Assembly (NCBI RefSeq): GCF_029227915.1
Contig: NC_079878.1
Span: 14,136,001-14,200,000, forward strand
Length of the DNA: 64,000 nt
Reading direction: 5' to 3'
Origin: Hydractinia symbiolongicarpus
Taxonomy: Eukaryota; Cnidaria; Hydrozoa; Anthoathecata; Hydractiniidae
Below the pieces are notes generated by a model that saw nothing but the letters and a program-made list of their open reading frames with translations, was not told the DNA's origin and made no database searches. The translations under genes were made by a program, and so were the position numbers. Shown in pieces: positions 1 through 10,140 of this stretch; within the stretch, counting starts at the first letter, position 1, and each line of letters opens with the position of its first letter.

Positions 1-117
1 GTTCTATCAAGATTTGTGGGTCTAATCATTGACCTCTTTTTAAGACGTGTTTCATTTGCTTTTTTCAGACGACGGCGACGTTTTCGTCTTAAAAAAAGAG
101 CAGCTAAGAAAACGTGA
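1..117 (+). CDS. possible 3' end of a gene entering from the left (very tentative)
   Basis: One frame is open from the first base of the window to a TGA at 115-117 (38 codons). It reads a hydrophobic stretch (about residues 6-22, VGLIIDLFLRRVSFAFF) and then a strongly basic tail (RRRRRFRLKKRAAKKT). This could be a membrane segment with a polybasic cytosolic end. Alternatively the TTTTTTCAG at 60-68 could be a splice acceptor for a short final exon read in another frame, ending at a TAA at 125-127. I recognise no family, and nothing further upstream is available to decide. The stretch could equally be chance. Confidence 0.2.
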   Translation, partial: VLSRFVGLIIDLFLRRVSFAFFRRRRRFRLKKRAAKKT

Positions 118-2452
118 TATTTCTTAATCGCTGCCATGTTGAATGAACCAAAACAAAAACCATGAAGTTAATTTACGGGTGTTACGCAAGAGATTTACGT
201 ATATGTAAACAAAAATCTACGTAGCATGTGAACAAAAGCTCACGTAAGGAGAGATTTTACGTAAAATTTTCCGTAAGGTAAAGTAAATTATACGTACATG
301 TGAATGCGGCTTAAAAACTTCTTTAAGAATTCCTTATGTTATGCTGGCCACTTTTTAAATCGAATGTTATCCAAATGTGTTAAAACAGTTATTACAAAAT
401 TAAAATAACTCTTGACATGTCGCAGATCTAAAACAAGACAGTTTTTCTTCTTTTCCAGCAGTTAATGGATTGCAACAGCAGTACAAAATTTCTTGTGCTA
501 CTTTAATGCAACCTTGTTCCCAGGACTTGTTTTTTTTGCATATTGGACGGCGAGTAGAGAAACGAGGTTGTCTTTAACGCATTCTTTGGACAACTGTTTT
601 TTTAAATCTGGACACAACAAATTGTTTATATTTTGTATTGACAAATTGCTTTCGGCAAAAGGTTGTAGACGGGTAGCCACAATAAGGCGATAACTTTTTG
701 TGTATTACATATGAAGCTTCATCGAAAACTGTGTTATCCAACTTCAACCTGCCGCATTTCCAACGACTTCCTTAAGACGTCGGACTTAACTTCGGTATAT
801 AGTTAGACGAGCACAGGGAAAGCATGTTCTTCCTAACGCCAAATAAGTGGTAAATTTTTGCAACGTCCTTAGCTGTTTCGCTTTTTCTTCTTTTTTTATT
901 CCAAACTCTAATTGACGTGTTCATCATTTTTTTTGTCCTTAGAACAGGAAACCGATTCGTCATTTAAGTATTCGTTGACAGGATCCCAGTCTCCCCTACC
1001 GGCAAGGTCGATTTAATACATTTTTAACGAACTTTTACCTTTCTGTAGTTAGCTACACTTTCAATATCCTTCTGCTAATAGGAAACCTCCTTCCCAAGCT
1101 GTCTTGTCTTTTGCTATGTTACGGCGTTCGTCTCTTCCAAAAGAATGATTACAAAGATTTCTTTGGGTACTCATAGGAATATAATGCAGTTGCTCGGTTC
1201 AATTCTTTTATGATTGTCACATCCTTACAATTTTATTATTATTTTTAAGTATTCATATTTATGAATACACAACACAGTCAACTTCTAGAATTGTTAAAGA
1301 TATGTTTCTATTTTCTGAGCCTCCTTTTATTACACAGGGGAAAATTTTGCCGGGTCACAAACGCATTTATTACGGTAAGAATAATGACCGCACTTTTTGA
1401 TTGGTTACTTCTGTTGTTCTTTACTCAATATCAGGAAATCCTTTGTTATGAAACGAAAAAAATAACTAATTCCCGTATTATTTAGGAGGGTAAAATGTGA
1501 TCACGCTGACTTTTGTGTTTATTGGTTGATGTTAATTTAGTGTTTGCTCTGAGATGGATTTAAATTTTAGGGATTTGCTGTGACATATTTGGTTGCATCC
1601 AAACTTTCTTATTAGAGAGACTTATTTTATTATTAAGCTCGTCGAAGGCTTAGTTAGCTAGGCTACCTTTTTTTTTAATCGAATAATTCTGGTACAACCT
1701 CTCAAGTTGCTTCAAACTTCACAAAATGTCAATTGTAAGCATTTTTTACTCTTTACTATAATAATACGACAAAAAAAATAACAAATAAATATTTTTTCAA
1801 AATGAGGCGTTCGAAAATATAAAGGTAAAAAACATTAATTTACAATATCCTACCTCGATTATCCAAATTCTTTTTTGCGTTAAAATAGATAGATTCATAA
1901 CCTTAATTTCAGAAATGTTTGTCTTCGTCCAATGGGCAAAGAAAATTTAAGGCGCGTGGAAAATACAAGGGACGAAAATTAAAAAAGCGCGCGAAAATTT
2001 GAAAGGCGAAATAATAGGAGGAGCGAGAAAAAGGGCGCGAAGTTTTCTGTAATTAAGGTGAATGAAATTGAAAGAAAAATAAATATTAGGTTGAGGTATT
2101 TCCATTACTATCAAGTTAGTTGTTCCAAGATTTATAAAAAAAGTTAATATTTAAATAGCTATATTGATCGTGTGGACTTGATTCAGGAGGGATGGTAAGG
2201 ACTGGTTCCGAGGTTGGCTTTACAAAGTTGATGATTTGTTGTTAGTTTATTGATTTTTTTATTTAAAATCTAATTTTCTATTAGTTGGTAGGAATTTTCA
2301 TACGATTACTAAGACACTACGACATAAAAAAATATACTTTCCTCACTTATACAAAGTTTCAAAAATTTCTTTTTTCTTTTGCTGTTTGTTAAGTTTGTAT
2401 TGTAAAAACTATTATGTTTTTTTGGGGGTAGATGACGATCTTCTTTGTCATG
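118..2452. other. non-coding stretch, no gene seen
   Basis: I see no convincing exon. Bases 507-530 carry the CAACCTTGTTCCCAGG end of a short inverted-repeat family found throughout the window. Bases 1930-2040 are purine-rich with several GCGCG-containing words. The small open frames at 493-693, 772-963 and 1261-1485 have no recognisable domain. Confidence 0.5.
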
Positions 2453-2453
2453 T

Positions 2454-2459
2454 TTTATT
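2454..2459 (-). terminator. putative poly(A) signal of the channel gene
   Basis: AATAAA on the minus strand lies about 220 bp past the channel stop at 2678. It is a plausible polyadenylation signal, but transcript data would be needed to confirm it. Confidence 0.4.
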
Positions 2460-2532
2460 GAACTAAAACGCAGAGACGATTGATGTGAAGTTCTTGCATA
2501 AAATCATCGTCTTGTGATCCGTCAGCGTTATG

Positions 2533-2610
2533 TGACGTCTTTTTAAAGTATGGCGTCTTTTTGAAGTGTGACGTCTTTTTGAAGTGTGACGTCTTTTTGA
2601 AGTGTGGCGT
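2533..2610 (-). repeat. 18-bp minisatellite in the channel gene 3' UTR
   Basis: About four copies of an 18-bp unit containing GACGTCTTTTTGAAG lie 70-145 bp past the channel stop codon and before its likely poly(A) signal. An open frame through it (2455-2712) reads a repeated HFKKTS hexapeptide, but it is out of frame with the channel and I treat it as chance. Confidence 0.7.
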
Positions 2611-2677
2611 GCGTATTCTAGATTGACTCATGCTATATCTCTTCCTCTTTTTTCTTTGATAACTATCGCTACAAACG

Positions 2678-5600
2678 TCACACGGGAGACTCGATTTGAA
2701 CATTAAAATCACTATTCACGCTCGACGAAGGCTGTAAACTTATTAAACCATTAGGTCCGCCATGTTTGCGCTTCTTCGTATTGTTTTTATTAAAATCGTT
2801 CGTTTCATCATCTGAATCCCCCAACGTGCTGACGCTCTCCCTCGCAGAGTAACTATTTCTGTTGTTACCTAACGGTGTCTCTAAATACTCTTCGTCTAAA
2901 GGCTCCGGTGCGCCTTGCTCCAAGGTATAGTAGTAAGTGAAATTATTGACAATTACAGGTACAGGAAAAGCGATCGCAAGCACTCCAACCAAAACACAGA
3001 ATGAACCAACTATCTGACCACCTAAGGAAGAGTTTAAGTATTGATAAATATGAAATATATTACATACTGGATGGATTTAGTCTCAGTTTGTAAACAGGTT
3101 TAGTAAAATTTTGAGCTAAAATATAAAACTTCAACCAAAGAAAGTTCACTGACCTAATGTTTCCGGATACATATCTCCATATCCAACCGTGGTCATTGTT
3201 ACAATTGCCCACCAGAAACCGTGTATTATACTTCTAAATTTTGTGTTTGGTTCTTGCTCCTCGCAGTAGTAAGCAGCAGAGGCGAACAAAATAATTCCAA
3301 TCAACAGGAAGAAGGCTAACAAGCCTAGCTCTTGCAAACTCGCCTACAAATTGAAAAGATCGGCTGGTGCATTATACAAGAAAAAAGATTGGTAAAGATT
3401 TTATTTTTAGCAAAACGATGATTGTGAAATTCTTTTGAAAGCATTAATTTTTGCGAATGTAATGATTTGCAAAAATTAATGCTTGCAAAAATTACACGTT
3501 TTTTAAAGTATAGTGTTTTTTCTGTTTTAACATAAATATTTTTACTTTTGGAGCAAAAATCACCTTGATATATTCTTAGCATATTCTTATTACAGTTTTG
3601 ATGAAAAGATTTGAGGATGTAAACTGGTGTTAAAAGCATCTAAGGTGCTATAGTTTAAGCAGCCTAATTCAACTGACTAAATTAATTAATTAACAACTAA
3701 ATTTATTTAATTAACTAACTTTTGTGGAGAAAAATACTTCAAAACCTGAGAAAAGATATTTCACATCAACGATATGATACAAGTTTGTAAGTTTTTTTTG
3801 CTTATATTCTATTTATAGGATGCCAGCGAAATTTCTTGGAACAATGAGCAAATTCTCTATTATAATAGCCGTATTCCGTCTGTCTGTCTCTGCGCGGACT
3901 AAGTTAGAAAATGATGTTACGGAAACACGAATATCAAATGCGATATATTTTTATCCACTTTGTTGCGGCGGGTAAGTATAAACGACGGGTGAACCCGTGG
4001 ATTTTTCCACGGGCAACGACTAGTTTTAGAATATTTGTCTAATTTCATCTTGAATATTCTTATAAAATATATTCTTATAAAGAAAGCGTGTAATTGTGAA
4101 ACATAGCTACAATTTTTTTGTCTGTGTTAATTATCCCATAGAAATTTACTTGAAACATTTCATACAAGATAATCAAAAATAGTAAAAAAAATCTTTGTGA
4201 TATATATCGTCTCGTGCCTAAAATTTCTGTCTGTCGTTTTGTTTTTCATCCTCATCCCCCAGGGTTTGTTAAATAAACTTTAGAAACAGTACATTCATAT
4301 TTCCAAATACAGTAACGCTACAGTTAAGTACTTCTTGAAGTAACGTATAAAAACTATAGTAAAAAAATATAATAAAAAAAGTAAATCCAACAAATTGATA
4401 GGAGACAAAAGACACCGAGTATTATAAGACACTGAGTATTAAAAAACACCGAGTATCAAAAGACACCGAGTAGTATGAGACACCGAGTATTGAAAAACAC
4501 CGAGTATTGAAAAACACCGAGTATTGAAAAACACCGAGTATTGAAAAACAACGAGTATTAAAAGATACCGAGTATTATAAGACACTGAGTATTGAAAAAT
4601 ACCGAGTAATAAAATACCGAGTATTGTAAGACACCGAGTATTAAAAAACACCGAGCATTATAAGACACCGAGTATTGTAAAAGCTCTAACATTTAAGTAA
4701 CTTATCTATTAAAAAAATAATTAAGAAACCTAGGCTGGACACTTTTTGTTTGGTTTCTTATAAAAATTTCGTGTTCATGCAAGAATGATATCCCACCAAT
4801 TCTCGTAAAAAAAGTTAAGTGCCTTACACGTGCATTTTTAGAAACAATTACTTTCTACGTGCCGTGTGTTATTTCCCGGAGGTTTGAAAAGAAATCTCCT
4901 TAGTTACTCGTGATTAGACGATAATGAAGAAGTGATTAGTGAAGTTTAGGAATTCTTAGTTCTGTAAATGACAATTTAGTTTAATTTTGCTGACGTCAAA
5001 GCCTGCTTGCGGTGCGACTTTGAGGTTTTAAAAATGTAATAAAAACCTAACAAATCGGGATTCTTTTACCTACGTCCAATATCTGGACACAAATAGAAAC
5101 AAGCAAAAATTTGTTTCCGTAATCCTCCAGCTGGGAGAGATCTAATATGTTTTCCTCTTTTCGCGAAGGTTTATAAAAGTTGTGTTTTCCGTTCCTAAAT
5201 ACGTTACAAAGTTTTTTGTCATAAAAATTTCATCACCTAGCAAAAAAATTCAACCCCCAGGTCTATTTAGGTTTTACAATATTTGCATGTCAGAATACGT
5301 TTAAATAATGAAAAACCAAGCCAGCCCTGGGGACAAGGTTGAAAAGAATGGGGACAACTTATATAGGTGAAAATAGGGGTTTTTTTTCTTCTTCAAACTT
5401 ATTGACAAAAAAACAAACACTCCACTTTACTTGACAAAAAGCTCAACAAAATAAGTAGATTTTGTTATTATTTTTCCACAGAGTTTCTGTAGGTTGGATA
5501 AACTCGCCTACTCGCCGACGTTCTCTTGGAAAAGACAGTCGCTGCTGGGAACGGAAAGGATCGTATATATGTATATATATTATATTAGCATAACTTAAAT

Positions 5601-8600
5601 GTATTAAAAAATAACACGCCATTTTTAAAGTAAAATGCCAAGCATAGACGGTAAAAAATCAAAAAGATATGATAGAAGTTTTTCGTAAAAACTATTTACA
5701 TCATCAGTCTCCATGCGCAACTGTAGAGATTAATGATTTTTTACCATCCATGCTTAATATTTTAAATGTATTAATTACTTGGTAATTACCTAATTATTTT
5801 CAAGCAATTGACATGTGCATGCTAATTAGGGGAATGGTTCGAGTTACTGATCAGTGAAGTTTCATGGAGAATTCGAAAACATTCCGAGTTACCGGAAATC
5901 CAAATTGTCGGGATTTCACTGTATATAAAAATTGCATAATAACACACTTTTATTTAAAATATAAAAGAATTATCATTAACTCGTATTTATTGTTTTGGTG
6001 AAATCGTTTCAACAGGCTGGAGCAGTTCGCAGCTTCAGCTAGGCAAAAAAATAAATAGAAACGCGTATTACAAATGGCTACAAATGGCGACGCCTATGAT
6101 ACTGTAACAGGACTCCGTATTATAATGTTATAGGGGTAAAAGAACCGTGGGGACAAGGCTGGGCAAGATTGCTATATTTGAGAAGTTATAGGTCATGTAC
6201 AGCCTTTAAAATCTATTTAAACGAATGCTTAAAAATTAGGGAAAAGGGCCATGTTGACCTCAGAAACAATCAACATCATTTGACGTTTTGCATCAAATAA
6301 CCTTCTACAATCCTAAGTCTGCTGAGAACATTAGGAAGTTATCAAGTGTGTGAATCTAATATAAAATACTTTGTGCTGCTTTCAGAAGAGTATCCGAAGC
6401 AAAAATACTTTCTTGGAGGGAAATATAGATAGTAATTTTCTGTTGACTGATTATCCTTTTTACACTTCTTAGCATTTTTTTTCTCCACTAGGTTTGTAGC
6501 ATGATACATCTCTATTCCACTCCATATTTATTTGTACACCTATATCTGTATCACTATAATTATCTAGCGCATGTTAGATTAAAACTGCTCATATCCACAG
6601 GGAAATGATCAGCTGTTTCATATTATTACATGCTAGATTTTATAATTGTGCCAGCTCTATTTTTCTTTCTTCAGCTGGTTTGGTTAAAGCCCCTGTGTCA
6701 TTAAATTTTGTACTTAAAACAATACTTGGTGCTGTTTCTTAGCATATCGGAGGAAAATACACCTTTCCCGAGACTTCTTTTGATGTGCCGCAACTTTTTC
6801 TGTTGAGTTTTATGAAAAACGGACAACAGATTTGAATTCCTTATCAAAAATGTCATAAACAAAGAAAATTTCGAAACAATGCAGCAAGTAAACAACCTGC
6901 TATTCTAATTTAAAGATTTGTGGCATGTCCAACCTCTTTTTGAAAACGAGGCGGGACATGGGAACTTGAGCATTAAGAAGACTTTAACTGTGATATATAT
7001 CTTCTCAAAATAGCACTTTCTGTTGGCGTATCAAGTTAAACTTTTACACATAAATTAAACAAACTATGCTGATTTCAAGTATGGTATTCATATTTTACGA
7101 GTTTAAAAAATGTATGACTCATGGTCTCGGGAAAGGTGTATTGGATAACTAGATGACGTCATTATATTTTTAGCCCAAAGAAAGGCTAAAAGGATGGAAG
7201 ATAAACGTAGGATAAGAAAAACGGTTGGAAATATTTTATATGTAAAACTACTTGATAGAAGCATAAAAAAGCCACAATGTGACTTTACAACAGTTGATAA
7301 GAATATTTGAATAAAAAAAGAAGCCCTGGGGGCTTTAAGAATTTCCACTCGCTACCAAAACATTTGATGACAACCTGCTAATTCGTTGTCTTATCGTGCC
7401 AAACATTCGAAGAGGTTTGGTGCATGAAGATAAAGCACACAAGTGACATTATATCTTACAACAAACCCAAACAAAACGAAACGTGTCATAATAAACTCAC
7501 ATTGCTAACAAAAAATATAGCCTATCATTCATGGTTGAAAGTCTTGCGATTGAAACGTTTATGGTCTTAAACGGCATTTAGTTGACAAAAAATCAAAATT
7601 TTGATGTGACCATCATGTTCAGCATACTTTTTTTATTAACTGTGCCAATTTTTGTTGAAAATGAAGTAGTTTTAATTTTTGGACCAATTTTGGCCTAAAA
7701 TGACATTTCGGTAACAAGAAATCAAAATTTTGATGTCACCATCATGTTCAGCATACTTTATTTGTTAACTGTGCCAAATTTTGTTGAAAATAAAGTAGTT
7801 TTAATTTTTGGAGTTATACCAATACTATCCTCCTCTCAGAGGAACGTGAAATCCCAGGGTCGATTTTTTCTCAAAAAATGCACCGAAAGAAAAAAAACGA
7901 CGGTTTTAAAGAATGTCTGACGCCTTCGGGCGTGGAAATTCAATTATCTCGAAGTGACGTCGCATTAAAGCTAACTAAAACCTTCCCTTAGAACGGTATG
8001 GTTCAGAAATTATTATAAATAAATTGGGAGGGGGTTCAACCTCGGCCTAAATAAGGTTAAAAACCTCTTTAAGAATAACAGTTAAAGTGATCCAAATGAT
8101 TACAAGTGTTGTCGTATTACGATCAGAACTTTAAAAGTAGCTTAGTAAGCTATTTTGGTCTTCAAAGAATTCTTTTTTGTTCTCAATATACGCAGTAAGA
8201 TTTAGTTCTAATTATAATGCATAAATTATGACGTCATATTATAGTAACAATTTTTTTTCTGTGATAAGTTATTTGTGACCTGTTCAAGGGTATGCAATCA
8301 CACCTCGTGTTTATATGTAGAAAATTTGAATTAATTCACATAACAGTACAAGGCAGTGATAGTTTGTTTATTGAAGACCTCTCAAATTTTTCTCGATAAC
8401 TCGTAATATTTATAAATTAATGAAGTGAGAGCGAACTTCTTGAAAAGCCAAAAATTGTCAAGACTTGTTTTTAAACATGAGAGATGCTATCGTAAATCTG
8501 TTTTCATGAAAAATAAACTTTTGTTGCATTAAACAACTTTGGTATAGATGCACGATCATGGGGTGAAGTATGCCCTGAAAATTTGAGTAGTATAAACATT

Positions 8601-10140
8601 TGAAAAATTTAAGAAATGGTTTTGACACGCTAGGGAAGTCATGCACCTGTTTTTTTTAATGTTATTATTAAAATCTTTTGTGTCTTTATATGAGGACTGT
8701 TTACAACATAAGATCAACAATAGTTCTAATTCTTCCAATATGCCACAGGGACAGCACGTTTTTGTCTATTTTGTTGTTGTTGTTATTGTTGTTGTTACAT
8801 AAATAGAAACGCTTCCCGTTGCATTGTGCCCAAACAAAAATTCAGAAAATCTTAAATCTGCTTTTTTCCCAAGATGACATTTGGAAATCTTGCAGGTAAA
8901 TGAGGCAATCCTTAAATAAATAAATAAATAAATAAATAAATGGAGTATCAAATATTTCACTTACCCTAAATGTGTATCCTAAAATCTTCAGTCCTTTGCT
9001 GTACCGTGATAACTTAAATATACGGAACACACGCACCAATCTCAACACTCGCAATATCGATAAACTTGACACGTTCGTATCCGTTTGACTTAGGATAAGG
9101 GTGATGTAAAAAGGTATAATAGCGACCAAGTCAATCATATTTAAAGGTTGATACATAAACTGTATTTTTTTCGGTGAAGCTATAAGTCTCAGTGTATATT
9201 CAAAGGTAAACCAAGCAATACAGGCTGATTCCACTGCAAAAAATACTGGTGCGTATTCTTTTCTTGTAACAAAGCTTGTCTGTACTAACATAGTACCGTT
9301 TTTATATGGTTTTCTTTTGTATTGCGGCTCTTTAAACTCGGGTAGTGTCTCTAAGCAAAACATGACAATTGACAGAAGTATGACAGACATAGAAAACAGG
9401 GAGACGACTCTAGCGAAAAACGATGTGTCAGGGAATTCAAACAGCTGCCAAATTTTTTTGAGCATTGGATTTGAAGGTAATAATGTAGCAGTTTCATCAA
9501 TTGGGTTTTGTGGTATGTGTGCTTGACTTTCAGCTTCAAATCCAAAAAATCTAAGCTCTGCTGCAAATATACGGTCGTCTAAATTTGGTGGCTTTAATAA
9601 AACACCCGTTTGACAATAAGTTAATATAGCTCCAAATGCCTTTCTATTTCGATCAAAAAAATATTCACCATTTAAACTGTCAAAATAAAGTTCCCTTTGT
9701 GGTAAAGCCAGTAACGTTTCAGGATATTTAGCTAAAGTACTCTCCAAAGTTTCGTATCTTTTGCCAGCTATGTTTATGCAAACTCTCCTTCTGTCAACCT
9801 GACCGTTTGTCACCAAAGGTTCGAGTGGTTTTGTGTTTTCGCTGGGTATCATTTTATTAAGTATGCAACTACCAAACTGATTGCAAAATTTACCAATTCT
9901 GCTCTTTTTTGATATTCCACAACATCCTATGGTACAACAACGCTCTGATTTGTCTGTACAAGTCTGTTTTGGAACGATGCGTCTTTTAAGACTTGAAGCA
10001 AACTGTTTCGCTGCTGCTGATTTTTTCGATCGGTTTATTTTTTCTTTCGCGTGTTGACGTGATAAACGAGCTTGTGTTAGGATTGACACGTTTGAGTATT
10101 CGGAGTGCTGTTGATTTGGATACGTATCCACGCTAATCAT
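2678..10140 (-). CDS. Shaker-type (Kv1-like) voltage-gated potassium channel, three coding exons
   Basis: This encodes a plasma-membrane voltage-gated K+ channel subunit of 569 residues, expected to tetramerise. Coding exons are 10140-8965, 3343-3154 and 3021-2678, with donors GTAAGT and GTCAGT and TAG acceptors. The splices join in phases 0 and 1 and restore the Kv consensus. The T1 tetramerisation domain is at about 117-205 and lacks the HX5CX20CC zinc motif of Shaw/Shab/Shal, which points to Shaker. S1 is about 242-262, S2 298-318 and S3 333-351. S4 is 358-380 with six basic residues at every third position (R364 to R379). S5 is about 397-417, the selectivity filter TVGYGD is 444-449, and S6 has PVPV at 475-478. 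The C-terminus ESPV fits a class I PDZ ligand. The pre-T1 N-terminus has seven cysteines between residues 61 and 92. Family assignment is firm; a gene name within the cnidarian expansion is not possible here. Confidence 0.93.
3441..3482. repeat. perfect AT-rich inverted repeat (hairpin)
   Basis: GCATTAATTTTTGC at 3441 pairs perfectly with GCAAAAATTAATGC ending at 3482, around a 14-base loop, in intron 2 of the channel gene. It resembles a short inverted-repeat element or an end of one, similar in style to the palindrome at 17595-17612. Confidence 0.6.
3854..4023 (+). mobile_element. mini non-autonomous Helitron-like element
   Basis: The right end shows the Helitron signature. A strong hairpin (CCCGTGGATTTTTCCACGGG) is followed after six bases (CAACGA) by CTAG and then a host T. 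A second small hairpin (CGGGTGAACCCG) lies just before it. The left end is less certain; a TC-starting sequence near 3854-3857 precedes ATTATAATAGCC. The element is about 170 bp, lies in the channel's second intron, and has no coding capacity. Confidence 0.55.
4411..4676. repeat. 17-bp minisatellite, about 15-16 units
   Basis: A tandem array of GACACCGAGTATTRAAA-like units with single-base variation sits in channel intron 2. The open frame at 4439-4651 on the minus strand is a by-product of the repeat (reading Q/N-Y-S-V/F-like words). A single related word, AACACCGAGTC, recurs at about 33940. Confidence 0.9.
5629..5760. mobile_element. small inverted-repeat element (MITE-like)
   Basis: AGCATAGACGGTAAAAAATCA-like sequence near 5641 is matched by its near-complement TGATTTTTTACCATCCATGCT near 5730-5752, giving imperfect terminal inverted repeats of about 21 bp on an element of roughly 115-130 bp. 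A related ATGGTAAAAAATCA word occurs at about 22035. No coding content. Confidence 0.5.
7320..7944. mobile_element. HINE/pearl-like interspersed element, copy 1
   Basis: This is copy 1 of three. The left end has AGCCC-TGG-GGGCT (hairpin) and a subterminal GAATTTCCAC at 7339-7348. The middle has about two tandem units of 120-130 bp (marked by GTTCAGCATACTTT and AACTGTGCCAA). The right end has a hairpin CGCC-TTCG-GGCG and the complementary GTGGAAATTC at 7932-7941. The architecture (subterminal inverted repeats, tandem core, terminal hairpin, no gene) matches non-autonomous Helentron-associated elements of other invertebrates. It lies in channel intron 2. Confidence 0.75.
8916..8942. repeat. (AAAT)n microsatellite next to a splice donor
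   Basis: Six to seven AAAT units lie in the intron only about 20 bp from the 5' splice site of the channel's first coding exon (donor at 8959-8964). Confidence 0.85.

Noticed and set aside
2455-2712. Minus-strand frame with HFKKTS repeats
   Set aside because: Out of frame with the channel, overlaps its last codons and its 3' UTR minisatellite, and has no homologue I know.
4439-4651. Minus-strand frame through the 17-bp repeat
   Set aside because: Repeat by-product inside an intron, with no independent support.
8842-8964. Continuation of the channel's first exon to the stop at 8842
   Set aside because: A GTAAGT donor at 8964-8959 and the perfect Kv continuation at 3343 show this part is intron; the extra residues come from the AAAT microsatellite.
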